DNA of 64,000 nucleotides, from positions 1 to 64,000 of the forward strand of contig VXXM01000038.1 in NCBI GenBank assembly GCA_009835395.1, read 5' to 3'. Of this stretch, positions 23,502 through 33,897 are shown one piece after another. This DNA comes from Acidimicrobiia bacterium (lineage in GTDB: Bacteria; Actinomycetota; Acidimicrobiia; Acidimicrobiales; CATQHL01). A program made the translations under genes and the position numbers. The first letter of the stretch is position 1, and every line of letters begins with the position of its first letter. The notes under the pieces were generated by a model that searched no databases, had not been told where the DNA came from, and saw nothing but the letters and a program-made list of their open reading frames with translations.

Positions 23502-24820
23502 CGACCGTCGCCGAACTGCCATCGTCCGCGAGGACCGTCGCGGTGGCTGTGCCGAACTACGCCGGCCGCCTGATCGGCAAGCGCCTACCCGTGGCGCGGT
23601 GGCCCTCTGTGGTTGAGTCGGGCATGGCCATGCCCGACTTCCACCTCGTCTCCGCGGTGGACAACTTCCCCGTGCCAAACATGGAGGTGACCGGACTCCA
23701 CACCGGGTTCCGCAACGGCGTACTCCGTCCCGACGTGGCGACCCTTACACCGCTCCCGTGGGAGCCAGGCACCGCAGTCGTCCTGTGTGACACATTCGAC
23801 AGCGCGGGCGAGCCGGTTGACGAGGCGCCTCGCAGCATCCTGCGCCGGCAGGTTGAGTGCCTTGCGGAGAGAGGGCTTGAGGCAACGGTGGTCTCGGAGC
23901 TGGAGTTCTACCTGTTCCGCACGAGCTATGAGAAGGCGCACAGGTCCGCCTACAGCCGCGTCGAGCCGAGTTACCACCGCCATCCCGACAACGACATCCT
24001 GATTGCAGGCTACGACGAGCCGTTCCTCGAAGCGCTGCGCGAGAACCTCGCCGGCATGGGAATCCCGGTCTGGGCCTCCCAGGGCGAGGGCGGGCAGGGC
24101 CAGCACGAGTTGAATCTGCGCCATTCCAACCCGCTGGGGGCCGCCGACGCCCACGTGCTGTACAAGCTGGCGGTCAAGGCCACTGCTCAGAGCCTGAACC
24201 GCTCGGTGACGTTCATGGCCAAGCCCTCGAGCGACGTGGGTTCGGGCTGCCACATCCACCTGTCGGTTCTCGGCGACGGGTGCAACGTTCTCGGTGCACC
24301 GGACGGATCCCTCAGCCACACCGGCGAGCGATTCCTCGCGGGTCTGGTGGGATTCGCCGGCGACTTCACGGCGCTTCACGCTCCCTACGCCAACTCCTAC
24401 CGGCGCCTCCGTCCCGGCTCGTGGGCGCCGGTGAACGCGACCTGGGGTCTTGACAACCGAACCTGCCTGGTCCGGGTGGTCGGGCGAGGCCGGGACCTCC
24501 GCTTCGAGTTCCGTCTTCCCGGCGCCGATGTCAATCCGTACCTGGCGTCCGCGGCGTTGCTCGCCTCTGGCCTTGCCGGGCTCGACGGGGAACTCGGGCC
24601 ACCGCCACCTGTGGCGGGAAACGCCTACGAATCCGATGCTCCAGGGCTTCCCGCCGATCTCACGGAGGCTGTTCAACGATTCGGAGACTCCGAGGCGGCG
24701 AGGACGGCGTTCGGCCCGCGCGTGCACGCTCACTTGCTCGGCATGCTCCGCAACGAGCGCGACGAGGCGCGGGCGGCGGTGACCGACTGGGATCTCCAGC
24801 GCGGCTTCGAGAACGCCTGA
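23498..24820 (+). CDS. Glutamine synthetase family protein (gamma-glutamyl-amine ligase-like)
   Basis: SELEFYLF, GQGQHELNLRHSNPL, FMAKPSSDVGSGCHIHLSV, NSYRRLRPGSWAPVNATWGLDNRTCLVRV, RFEFRLPGADVNPYLASAALL. Confidence 0.9.
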   Translation: MTTVAELPSSARTVAVAVPNYAGRLIGKRLPVARWPSVVESGMAMPDFHLVSAVDNFPVPNMEVTGLHTGFRNGVLRPDVATLTPLPWEPGTAVVLCDTFDSAGEPVDEAPRSILRRQVECLAERGLEATVVSELEFYLFRTSYEKAHRSAYSRVEPSYHRHPDNDILIAGYDEPFLEALRENLAGMGIPVWASQGEGGQGQHELNLRHSNPLGAADAHVLYKLAVKATAQSLNRSVTFMAKPSSDVGSGCHIHLSVLGDGCNVLGAPDGSLSHTGERFLAGLVGFAGDFTALHAPYANSYRRLRPGSWAPVNATWGLDNRTCLVRVVGRGRDLRFEFRLPGADVNPYLASAALLASGLAGLDGELGPPPPVAGNAYESDAPGLPADLTEAVQRFGDSEAARTAFGPRVHAHLLGMLRNERDEARAAVTDWDLQRGFENA

Positions 24821-24835
24821 GCACCTGCGGCAGCG

Positions 24836-25879
24836 CTACTGCTGGAGGGGCAGCACGCGCGCCGGGTTCTCGGTCATCATCTGGAGGACCACCGACTCCG
24901 GGACTCCTTCGAGCACGAATCTGGGCAGGATGTTCTGGAGGAGATGCGCGTACCCGTATCCCCCCCAAGTGCGGAGTTGGATCTTGAAGCAGCAGTCGTG
25001 GGAGAGCAGGATCTGCGACTCGTAGCCCTCGGCGACCAGGCGGCTCACGGCTTTCGTCTTGGCATAGTCCCCCGGGCAGATGAAGTCGTTCTCGCTCTCG
25101 AAGAGTTCGTGGCCGAACAGGTCGAACTCCACGTAGCACCCCAGGTCCAGCACCCGGCGGTGGTAGTCGGGGCGGTGCAGCGTGGTGTCCATGTGGCCCA
25201 TGATCACTCGCGATAGGTCCGCTCCTTCCTCACCGAGGATGTCGGCTGCCCGGAGCGCGGAATCCATCTCGACTGCGTGCGCTGCCGTGTGCACGGATAT
25301 GGCGGCACCGGTCTCCAATGAGGCACGAGCCGCGGCCCTGAGGGAGCGCTCCTCGACAGGCGTCAGCGGGTGGGACATGCCGATCTCCCCGATCACGCCG
25401 GCGCGGATACCCGTGCCGCCGACGCCCTCGGTGAGGTCCCGGATGATGTGCTCGGCGAGTTGCTCGACACTTGCCGCGCGGATGTCGTCGCTGAGGCTGG
25501 CGTCGACGTAGAAGCCCGAGCCGAGCACGAGATTCAGACCGGTGCGGCGCGAGACGACCGCCAACTGCTCCGGCTGCCCGCCGAGACCGACACAGCTCAG
25601 GTCGACGACCGTCCGACCACCCAGCCTTGCGTAGGCGTCGAGTTCACGGACCGCGATGTCGACGTCGTCCAGATAGAGGAGGAACCGGTTGGAGTTCGGG
25701 TGCTGGCGCATCCACCACAGGTTCTCAAGTGTCGGCTCGGCGTCGGCGAGCAGCGCCCCTTCGGGGTCGGTCGGTTCGGAGAACCATGCGGAACTGTCGC
25801 ACAGCACGTGCTCGTGCGGCAGCGTGATACCCATTTCAGCCGGATCCACGTCTCCCAGAACGGTGCGTAACATCGGCAT
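24836..25879 (-). CDS. Phosphotriesterase-family (PTE-like) amidohydrolase
   Basis: MGITLPHEHVLCDSS (HxH), VIGEIGMSHPLTPVEERSLRAAARASLETGAAISVHT, MGHMDTT, ILLSHDCCFKIQL. Confidence 0.85.
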   Translation of the reverse strand: MPMLRTVLGDVDPAEMGITLPHEHVLCDSSAWFSEPTDPEGALLADAEPTLENLWWMRQHPNSNRFLLYLDDVDIAVRELDAYARLGGRTVVDLSCVGLGGQPEQLAVVSRRTGLNLVLGSGFYVDASLSDDIRAASVEQLAEHIIRDLTEGVGGTGIRAGVIGEIGMSHPLTPVEERSLRAAARASLETGAAISVHTAAHAVEMDSALRAADILGEEGADLSRVIMGHMDTTLHRPDYHRRVLDLGCYVEFDLFGHELFESENDFICPGDYAKTKAVSRLVAEGYESQILLSHDCCFKIQLRTWGGYGYAHLLQNILPRFVLEGVPESVVLQMMTENPARVLPLQQ

Positions 25880-25914
25880 CTCTCCTTCTCCGATCGTCTT
25901 CGCCCTCTCGACCC

Positions 25915-27704
25915 TTATGCGAACGGGAGCCCCTTCTCGACTTCCTCCTCGCCGAGGGCTCTGTCCATTCCCGCATCGGGCCTCCGCTGGGTCCGACGCG
26001 TCAGCGTCATGTACACCACCGCCGCGATGAGTGGCACGACCATCAGGATGGAGGCCACCGCGTTCACTGTCGGCGGGATCCCGCGACGGTTCATGATGCT
26101 CCAGATGACCGGCGGAAGCGTCGGGTCCGTCCCGACGATGAAGTTGGTCACCACGAACTCGTCCATCGAGATGGCGAAGACGATGAGTGCCGTGCCGGCG
26201 ATGATGGGAAGCAGGATCCGCAGGGTCACCCGTCTCAGCGCTCCCCAGTAGGTACATCCCAGATCCCTCGCCGCCTCCTCGACGTTGCGGTTGAAGTTCT
26301 GCAGCGCCGCCATCACGATGAGGACCACGAATGGGAGGACGAGGGTCACCTGGCCGAGCACGATGGATCGCATCGACGGGATCCACTCCAGGAATCGGAA
26401 CATCGCCAGAATCGAGAACCCCACGACGACACCCGGCAGGGCGATCGGGAGAACGACCGCTCCCATGAGGGCGGGCTTGGTGACGAACCTTCGACGGGTC
26501 ACCGCGAACGCGGTCGGGAGTCCGATCGCCAATCCGATGGCGACGACCAGGCCGGCCACCTTGAGGCTCGTCCCGAACCCACCGCGGATCGTCTGGTCGG
26601 TGAAGATCTCCCTGTACCAGTCGAGGGTCCAGCCGGTGATCGGCAGGGAGGCGATCGGCAGCTGGTTGAACGACAGGATCAGCACCAGGATCAACGGCAC
26701 CCACAGGAACAACAGGAGCAGGAGCAGGTACGTGTGCCCCCACGGCAGCCGCCTGACCCATGCCGGCCACACCACGCGCAGCCGGCGGGAGCGGGTGGTC
26801 GTGACGGCTGCGCCGAAGCGACGCGCGCCTCCGGTGAGCACCCGGACGCATAGCAGGACGCCGACGATGAACGCAGCCGCCGCGACGATCAGGGAGAAGG
26901 ACAGGGCTGATGCCAGGGCGTAGTTGCCGGTGATCCCGAACTGGTCGAAGATCACACGGCCGATCATCAGGCTTCCCTTGCCCCCGACGAGCTGAGGCGT
27001 CACGTAGTCGCCGACCGCCAGCACGAAGGTCAGGACGAACGCCGTCAGGACGCCTCTGGCGGTGAGTGGGAGTGTGACTCTCAGGAACGTCTCGACCGGC
27101 CCGGCGCCCAGATCCCGGCTGGCACGGATCAGGTCGGGATTGACCGACTCCATGGCACCGGCGATCGGGAGCATCGCGATGGGGACGAGGATGTGGGTCA
27201 AGGCGATGGTCACGCCCGGCCGGCCGAGCAACGTGAGGGGCTCGCTGATCAGGCCGAGCGAGTCGAGGGCGGAGTTCAGGATCCCGGCGGGGGTCAGGAT
27301 CGCCTTCCAGGCGTAGATCCGTACGAGGTATGACGCCAGAGCCGAAGCCACGATGAGGAAGAGGATGATCCGGCGACCTCGCGAGATGATGAATCGCAAG
27401 ACGTAGGCACCGAGATAGGCCACCGGGAGAACCACTGCGGAGACCGTCAGCCCCAGCAACAGTGTCCGCAGGATGAGGCCGTAGTAGAGATCGTCGGTGA
27501 CGACCTCGCGATACTGGTCCAGGGACCAGGTTCGGATGAGGGTGAAGACTCCCGTCTCCCAGAAACTGAACAGGAAGAACACGCTGACGGGGATGAGCAG
27601 GCCGGCGAGCAGCCAGCCGATGCTCGGATAGGTTGCGACGGGCGGCAGGTAGCTCCGGCGCTGGGACCGGTTGAGGAGACTGAGGGCCCGCAGGTTCGGC
27701 GGCA

Positions 27705-27705
<1 letters not shown>
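25915..27705 (-). CDS. Fused ABC transporter permease (PotB-like + PotC-like in one polypeptide)
   Basis: Two BPD-permease domains, each with an EAA-type loop (ASRDLGAGPVETFLRVTLPLTARGV and AARDLGCTYWGALRRVTLRILLPII); ATG overlaps the upstream gene stop (ATGA). Confidence 0.88.
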
Positions 27706-28823
<1,118 letters not shown>

Positions 28824-28885
28824 ACTGTACGAGGACGTGCCCGGGGGCGGCGCTGCGATGCCGACCCCGGGCGGTCACGACGTCT

Positions 28886-30085
28886 CTACGCGCCGGCCTT
28901 GAAATCCTGCCAGCGCTTCAGCCACGTGTCGTAGGTCGCGTACTGGTCGGACTCGACCGGCGGCCACTCCACCGGCGGCGCCGCCTCGAACACGGCCGCG
29001 CGGTCCTCGTAGACGGCCCACTCGAACCCCATCGGGACGAGCCGTGCCATTGCCGCCGGATGGGTGACTGCCCAGCCGAGCATCTCTCCCTGTGCGAACT
29101 GCGTCGACTCGCTGATGGCGTCGTTCAACGCCTCGTACATGGCGTCGGTGGGTTCCACGTCGGAGGCGATGAACAGCGCATCGATCCAGGACCAGCCCAC
29201 CCCGGGCGGGAAGTGAACCTCCACGGGGATGTCGGCCTCGCGGGCCCTCAGAGCTGTCGGCGCGTTGTCCGGCCAGGCGGCGATGATCTCGCCTCGCGTG
29301 TAGGCGCCGGCGTATTCGGCATAGGGGTTCGCCAGGATGCCGAAGGAGGCGTCCCTGAACTCCTCCAGCTTCTCGAAGACCTGGTCGAGTTCATCCTCGG
29401 TCAGCAACCCCGGCGTGTCCCCGCCGAGCCCGAGCAGTCGGGCGACCATGATGATCACCGTGTTGCCGTCGTCGCCGATGGCGAACTTGCCTTCGTACTT
29501 CGGTTCGAGCAGTGACTCGAGGGACTCAGGTGGTCCGGTGCCGTCGTCGACGTAGGTCAAGCCCATGCTCGCCCAGGCGATCGGAACACCGATCACCCCG
29601 TCGTCCGTGTTGATGAGCGGCTCGTCGCGGAGTTCGGCGGGCAACTGCTCCCAGTTCGGGATCCGGCTGACGTCCAGCGGCTGCATCACCCCCGCGGCCT
29701 GAAGGGTCGGGAAGATGTTCTCGATGCCGACGCTGATGTCGTAGGTGCCCTTCTTGTTGATCGGGTCCTCGTTCGCCACCATGTAAGTCGCTTCGATCTC
29801 ATAGGTGGCGGGTTCGGGATCGCGCACCTCGTAGCCCTCCCACACCAGGAAGCGCACCGTTTCCTTCTCGGCCGCGGCCGGCGGCGCCGGCTCCGGTGGA
29901 GGAGGCGGCTCCGGGGCGGGTGCTGCCGGAGCAGGCGCCGGTGCCTCGCTGGTGTCCTCGTCGTCGCCGCAGGATGCTGCGATCAGCGTGAGGACCAAGA
30001 GCGATATTCCGAGTCGGAGAAGACCTCGCCTCCTGCCGACCGGACGCCGACGCTCGTGTCTGGATGTGATGGATCGCGCGTGCAT
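28886..30085 (-). CDS. Extracellular solute-binding lipoprotein, PotD-like
   Basis: LLVLTLIAASCGDDED lipobox; Pro/Ala linker; VRFLVWEGYE, GVPIAWASMGLTY; directly upstream of the ATPase/permease genes. Confidence 0.88.
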   Translation of the reverse strand: MHARSITSRHERRRPVGRRRGLLRLGISLLVLTLIAASCGDDEDTSEAPAPAPAAPAPEPPPPPEPAPPAAAEKETVRFLVWEGYEVRDPEPATYEIEATYMVANEDPINKKGTYDISVGIENIFPTLQAAGVMQPLDVSRIPNWEQLPAELRDEPLINTDDGVIGVPIAWASMGLTYVDDGTGPPESLESLLEPKYEGKFAIGDDGNTVIIMVARLLGLGGDTPGLLTEDELDQVFEKLEEFRDASFGILANPYAEYAGAYTRGEIIAAWPDNAPTALRAREADIPVEVHFPPGVGWSWIDALFIASDVEPTDAMYEALNDAISESTQFAQGEMLGWAVTHPAAMARLVPMGFEWAVYEDRAAVFEAAPPVEWPPVESDQYATYDTWLKRWQDFKAGA

Positions 30086-30242
30086 GATCTCCCTCCTTGA
30101 TCTCCGGCCCCCCGGGAGTCCCCGTGCCCTGGCGGACGCTCCGGCCCGGGCTGCGCACCTCGGACTGTAGTTCACACGGGGGTCCGGAGCGGCGGGCCGC
30201 AACGTGGCGCTCGACTGGCGGTCTCGCCCTCGAGCGCGCAGA

Positions 30243-30280
30243 GGGGCCGCCGGCGAAGCTCGGCTCCGGCCGGCGGCCCC
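30243..30280 (-). terminator. Long GC-rich stem-loop downstream of the solute-binding protein gene
   Basis: Perfect 12-bp inverted repeat GGGGCCGCCGGC / GCCGGCGGCCCC with 14-nt loop, 11 bp past the stop at 30291; no U-tract. Confidence 0.6.
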
Positions 30281-30290
30281 GGAGTCACGC

Positions 30291-31922
30291 TCAGTTCATC
30301 GAGGCCCAGATGAGTTCGTTGCCCTCGTACAGCTTCGGGACGAGGGTGGCGTCGAGCATCGCCAACCAGTCGGGCTTGGTCTCGTAGACGCCCAGGTCGA
30401 CCAGGTTCTCGATCTCCTCGCCCAGCCGTGCCACGTTCATCTGGCCGATCACCAGACCGTCGGGGGTCACGTCTTCGATGATCTTCTGGTCGGTCGTCCA
30501 GCGATACAGCTCGTGCTCGCGGGCCAGGAACATCTGGTTGCCGGCCGCCTCGATCCGCTCGAAGGCCAGGTTGATGGCCTCCTCCGGGTTGTCCGCGGCG
30601 AAGTAGTAGCCGCGCAGGCCGGCCCGCACGAAGTCCTCCACGACCGTCGGGTGCTCCTCGTAGAACGATCGTGTCGTCATGTAGATGGCGAAGCTTGCCG
30701 GCACCCCGTAGTCCAGCGGGTCGAAGGTGACGTAGTCGATGCCCGCCAGGTCCAGCCAGCGCGGCTCGTTCGAGCGGTACACCGGCAGGGCCTCGATGCC
30801 CAGCGCGAAGTGCTCGACGGGGTTGAAGCCCTCCAGGAGCAGCTCTTCGAAGGTCCCGCGCTGGAGGCCGGCTTCGGCGATCATGGCCTGGATGGCGATG
30901 GGGATGTCACCCTTGATTCCCATCGTCATGCCCTCCAGGTCGGTCAGGTCCGTGACGCCCGAAGCCGGGTCGATGAGCAACTGGGAGATCGCGGTATGCC
31001 CCAACTGGGCGAAGCCCATCAGGTCGGCGTCGCCCCGGATGTTCGTCGTGACCAACTCGCCGAAGGTGGCGGTGACGCCCAGCTGCACGGTGCCGGCGGC
31101 CAGCGCCGCGCTGTTGCCCGGCGCGAAGCCGGGCTGGATCGTCACGTCGAGGCACATGTCGTCGAAGTAGCCCTTGTCCGCGGCCACGACCACCTCGATG
31201 ATGCCGGCGGCGGCCGCCAGGTCGAAGCCGGTCATGAAGGTCAGCGGCCCGGCGGCGCGGTTGGCCTCGCAGCGTTCCGGCGTCCCGAAGCGGGGCAACC
31301 CGTCGGGACCGATCGCCGCTTGCGCGGCCACCTCTGCCGCCACGGCCTCCGCCGCCTCGGCGGCAGCGGCTGCCGCCTCCTCGGCCTGCGAAATCAACTC
31401 CTCCGCCTCGGCCTGTGCAGCGGCGGCCTCGGCCTGTGCGGCCGCGGCCTCGTCCTGAGCACTGGAGGCTTCGGCCTGCGCGGCGGCTGCCGCTTCCTGT
31501 GCCGCCGCGAGCGCGGCTTCTGCGGCCTCCAGATCGGCCTGGTTGCCTTCGGCCGCTGCCCTGGCGACGTCGGCGGCAGCGATCGCTTCGGCGGCCTGCG
31601 CGGCCGCGGCGGCGGCATCGGCCGCGGCGGCTTCGGCCGCGGCGGTCGCCGCTGAGGCGGCGGCATCGGCCGCCGAGGCTTCGGCGCGCGCTGCCTGAGC
31701 TTCGCTCATTGCGGCACCTGCGTCGCTTTGAGCCGCGGCCGCGTCACTCTGGGCGGCGGCTGCGCCGCTCTGCGCGGCCGCTGCCGCGCCGGCGGCCGCG
31801 TCGACGGCAGCCATCGTGTCGCTGTCGTCGTCCTCGGCACATGAGGCGGCGACAAGAGCGAGGACAGAGACCAATGCAACAGATGTCCACCGGACACCAT
31901 GTCGTATAGAGCGATTCAACAT
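30291..31922 (-). CDS. NMT1/THI5-like ABC transporter substrate-binding lipoprotein with Ala-rich coiled-coil stalk
   Basis: SVLALVAASCAEDDD lipobox; about 170 residues of AAAAQ/AEA-type sequence; then GPLTFMTGFDLAAAAGIIEVVVAADKGYFDDMCLDVTIQPGFAPGNSAALAAGTVQLGV. Confidence 0.85.
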   Translation of the reverse strand: MLNRSIRHGVRWTSVALVSVLALVAASCAEDDDSDTMAAVDAAAGAAAAAQSGAAAAQSDAAAAQSDAGAAMSEAQAARAEASAADAAASAATAAAEAAAADAAAAAAQAAEAIAAADVARAAAEGNQADLEAAEAALAAAQEAAAAAQAEASSAQDEAAAAQAEAAAAQAEAEELISQAEEAAAAAAEAAEAVAAEVAAQAAIGPDGLPRFGTPERCEANRAAGPLTFMTGFDLAAAAGIIEVVVAADKGYFDDMCLDVTIQPGFAPGNSAALAAGTVQLGVTATFGELVTTNIRGDADLMGFAQLGHTAISQLLIDPASGVTDLTDLEGMTMGIKGDIPIAIQAMIAEAGLQRGTFEELLLEGFNPVEHFALGIEALPVYRSNEPRWLDLAGIDYVTFDPLDYGVPASFAIYMTTRSFYEEHPTVVEDFVRAGLRGYYFAADNPEEAINLAFERIEAAGNQMFLAREHELYRWTTDQKIIEDVTPDGLVIGQMNVARLGEEIENLVDLGVYETKPDWLAMLDATLVPKLYEGNELIWASMN

Positions 31923-31997
31923 TGTTCGGCATCCCCCTTGTGTTGTCACCGATCGAACTGCCACCGAAGCCTGCCACAATTCCGGAGCGTTCGCCGC

Positions 31998-32858
31998 TCA
32001 GAGGGCCGCCGCCGACCCCCCTGGCAGATCCTGGGAGCTGTGCCAGCGCAGGACCCGAGTCTCGACGGCCGCGAGCAGCAGGTTGCCGATCACGCCGATG
32101 AACGCGAGCACGAAGATCGACCCCCACAGCTGGTCGATCAGCAGCCGCACCTGGCCCACGCGTGCGGTGTTGCCGAGACCCTCGGTGGAACCCCCGAACA
32201 TCTCGCCGATTACCGCTCCCACGAGGGCCAGGCCGACGCAGAGGCGCCCGGCGGAGAACAGGTACGGAAGCGATTGGGGGAATCGCAGCTTCCAGAAGAT
32301 CTCCGTCCTGCTGGCCGACACCGAGCGCAGAAGCTCGTAGGCGTTCGGGTCGACCGACCGCAACCCGGTGAACTCGTTGATCGTGAACGGGATGTAGCAG
32401 AACACCGCCGCGACCAGAACCTTGGGCCAGTAGCCGAACCCGAACCAGATCAGGAAGACCGGCGCCAGAACCGCCACCGGCGTGCTCTGCAGCAGGACGA
32501 TGACGGGCATCGAAGAGCGTTCCACGAAGCGAGAGTGCGCCATGAACGTGGCCACGATGAGCGACGCGCCCAGAGCGAGTCCGTATCCCCAGGCCGCTTC
32601 GAGCAGCGTCACCTGGGCGTGGCGCCAGTAGAAGCCCGGCTCTTCACGGAGATGCACGAGGATGCTCCAGGGCGTCGGGAGAGTCAGGGGCGAGACGTTG
32701 AACACCCGCACGTAGAGCTCCCAGATCGCGAACACGACGACGAGGCCCACGATCGGCGCCACGGTCATCGCCGAGCGACGCACGTGCTGCGGGCGCTGCG
32801 GGGGCGGCTGCTTGGTGCCGGTGCCCGGTGCGCTCTGCTGGGTGGCTTCCGTGGTCAT
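31998..32858 (-). CDS. ABC transporter permease, SsuC/TauC (NitT/TauT) type
   Basis: LPTPWSILVHLREEPGFYWRHAQVTLLEAAWGYGLAL, LLRSVSASRTEIFWKLRFPQSLPYLFSAGRL. Confidence 0.9.
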   Translation of the reverse strand: MTTEATQQSAPGTGTKQPPPQRPQHVRRSAMTVAPIVGLVVVFAIWELYVRVFNVSPLTLPTPWSILVHLREEPGFYWRHAQVTLLEAAWGYGLALGASLIVATFMAHSRFVERSSMPVIVLLQSTPVAVLAPVFLIWFGFGYWPKVLVAAVFCYIPFTINEFTGLRSVDPNAYELLRSVSASRTEIFWKLRFPQSLPYLFSAGRLCVGLALVGAVIGEMFGGSTEGLGNTARVGQVRLLIDQLWGSIFVLAFIGVIGNLLLAAVETRVLRWHSSQDLPGGSAAAL

Positions 32859-33706
32859 CGGGCCGAGACCTCGCCGAGGGAGCGGCGCACGTTGCGCATG
32901 TGCACCAGGTAGCGCTCGTCGTCCTCCATCTGCACCGAGCGGGGACGGGGCAGCGTGATCGTCTCGGCGTGCACGACGCGGCCCGGCTTGGTGGCCATCA
33001 CCAGGACCCGGTCGGAGAGGATCACCGCCTCGGGAATGCTGTGGGTCACGAAGACGACCGTGTGCCCGGTGCGCTCCCAGAGGTCCAGCAGGAGGTAGCG
33101 CATCTCGTTGCGGGTGATCTCGTCGAGGGCCGAGAAGGGCTCGTCCATCAGCAGCACGGGCGCGCCCAGCGCGAAGCAGCGCACCAGCGAGACCCGCTGC
33201 TGCATGCCGCCGGACAGCTCCTTCGGGAGCCGGTCCAGGAAGTCCCCCAGACCGACGGTCTCCAGCAGTTCCAGGATCTCGGACTCGCTGAGAGGCGGGT
33301 GGATGGCTCCCCGCCGGTTCACCTCGGCGAGCAGGGTGACGTTACGGCGCACGGTCCGCCAACCCAGCAGCGACGGCGTCTGCGGGGCGAAGCCGATCTG
33401 CTTGGTGTCCCGCGCCTGCGCCGGGCTGTTGCCGTCGACGGTGACGGTGCCGAGCTCGTAGGGCAGCAGGCCGCCCACGACGCGCAACAGGGTCGACTTG
33501 CCGCAGCCGCTCGGGCCGATCAGGCTGACGAACTCGCCCGGCTCGATCTCGATGTCGATCTCATCGAGTGCGTGCAGGAAACTGCGACCGGTCGGGAACC
33601 ACTTCGAGACTCCGCTGATGGAGACCGGGGCGCCGATGCTGCGTGCGGAGGATCCGGCAGCGCTCGGCGCCGCCGTGCGGCTCCCGCCGGAGGTCGGGCT
33701 TGGCAC
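32855..33706 (-). CDS. ABC transporter ATP-binding protein, SsuB/TauB (NitT/TauT) type
   Basis: LIGPSGCGKSTLLRVVGGLL, ELSGGMQQRVSLVRCFALGAPVLLMDEPFSALDEITRNEM; GTG start inferred. Confidence 0.93.
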   Translation of the reverse strand: MPSPTSGGSRTAAPSAAGSSARSIGAPVSISGVSKWFPTGRSFLHALDEIDIEIEPGEFVSLIGPSGCGKSTLLRVVGGLLPYELGTVTVDGNSPAQARDTKQIGFAPQTPSLLGWRTVRRNVTLLAEVNRRGAIHPPLSESEILELLETVGLGDFLDRLPKELSGGMQQRVSLVRCFALGAPVLLMDEPFSALDEITRNEMRYLLLDLWERTGHTVVFVTHSIPEAVILSDRVLVMATKPGRVVHAETITLPRPRSVQMEDDERYLVHMRNVRRSLGEVSAR

Positions 33707-33897
33707 GGCGCCATCGTAAGCGGCGCGACACGGGCCCGTCATGGCCGGCTGCAGCCCCTGGATTCGCCCGCGCATGGCTGGGCTACGGTTGCCGCCACCG
33801 CTCGGGCACGCGACCGCACACCGGCAACCGAGCGCCGTGCCGGCGTCCGGCGGGCGATCCGGATGGCCCGCCCCCGGCGGCGGAGGAAGGAGGCCTC

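Noticed and set aside
31415-31909. Arg/Pro-rich plus-strand ORF opposite the Ala-rich stalk
   Set aside because: Mirror image of a GC-rich Ala codon run; no plausible protein character
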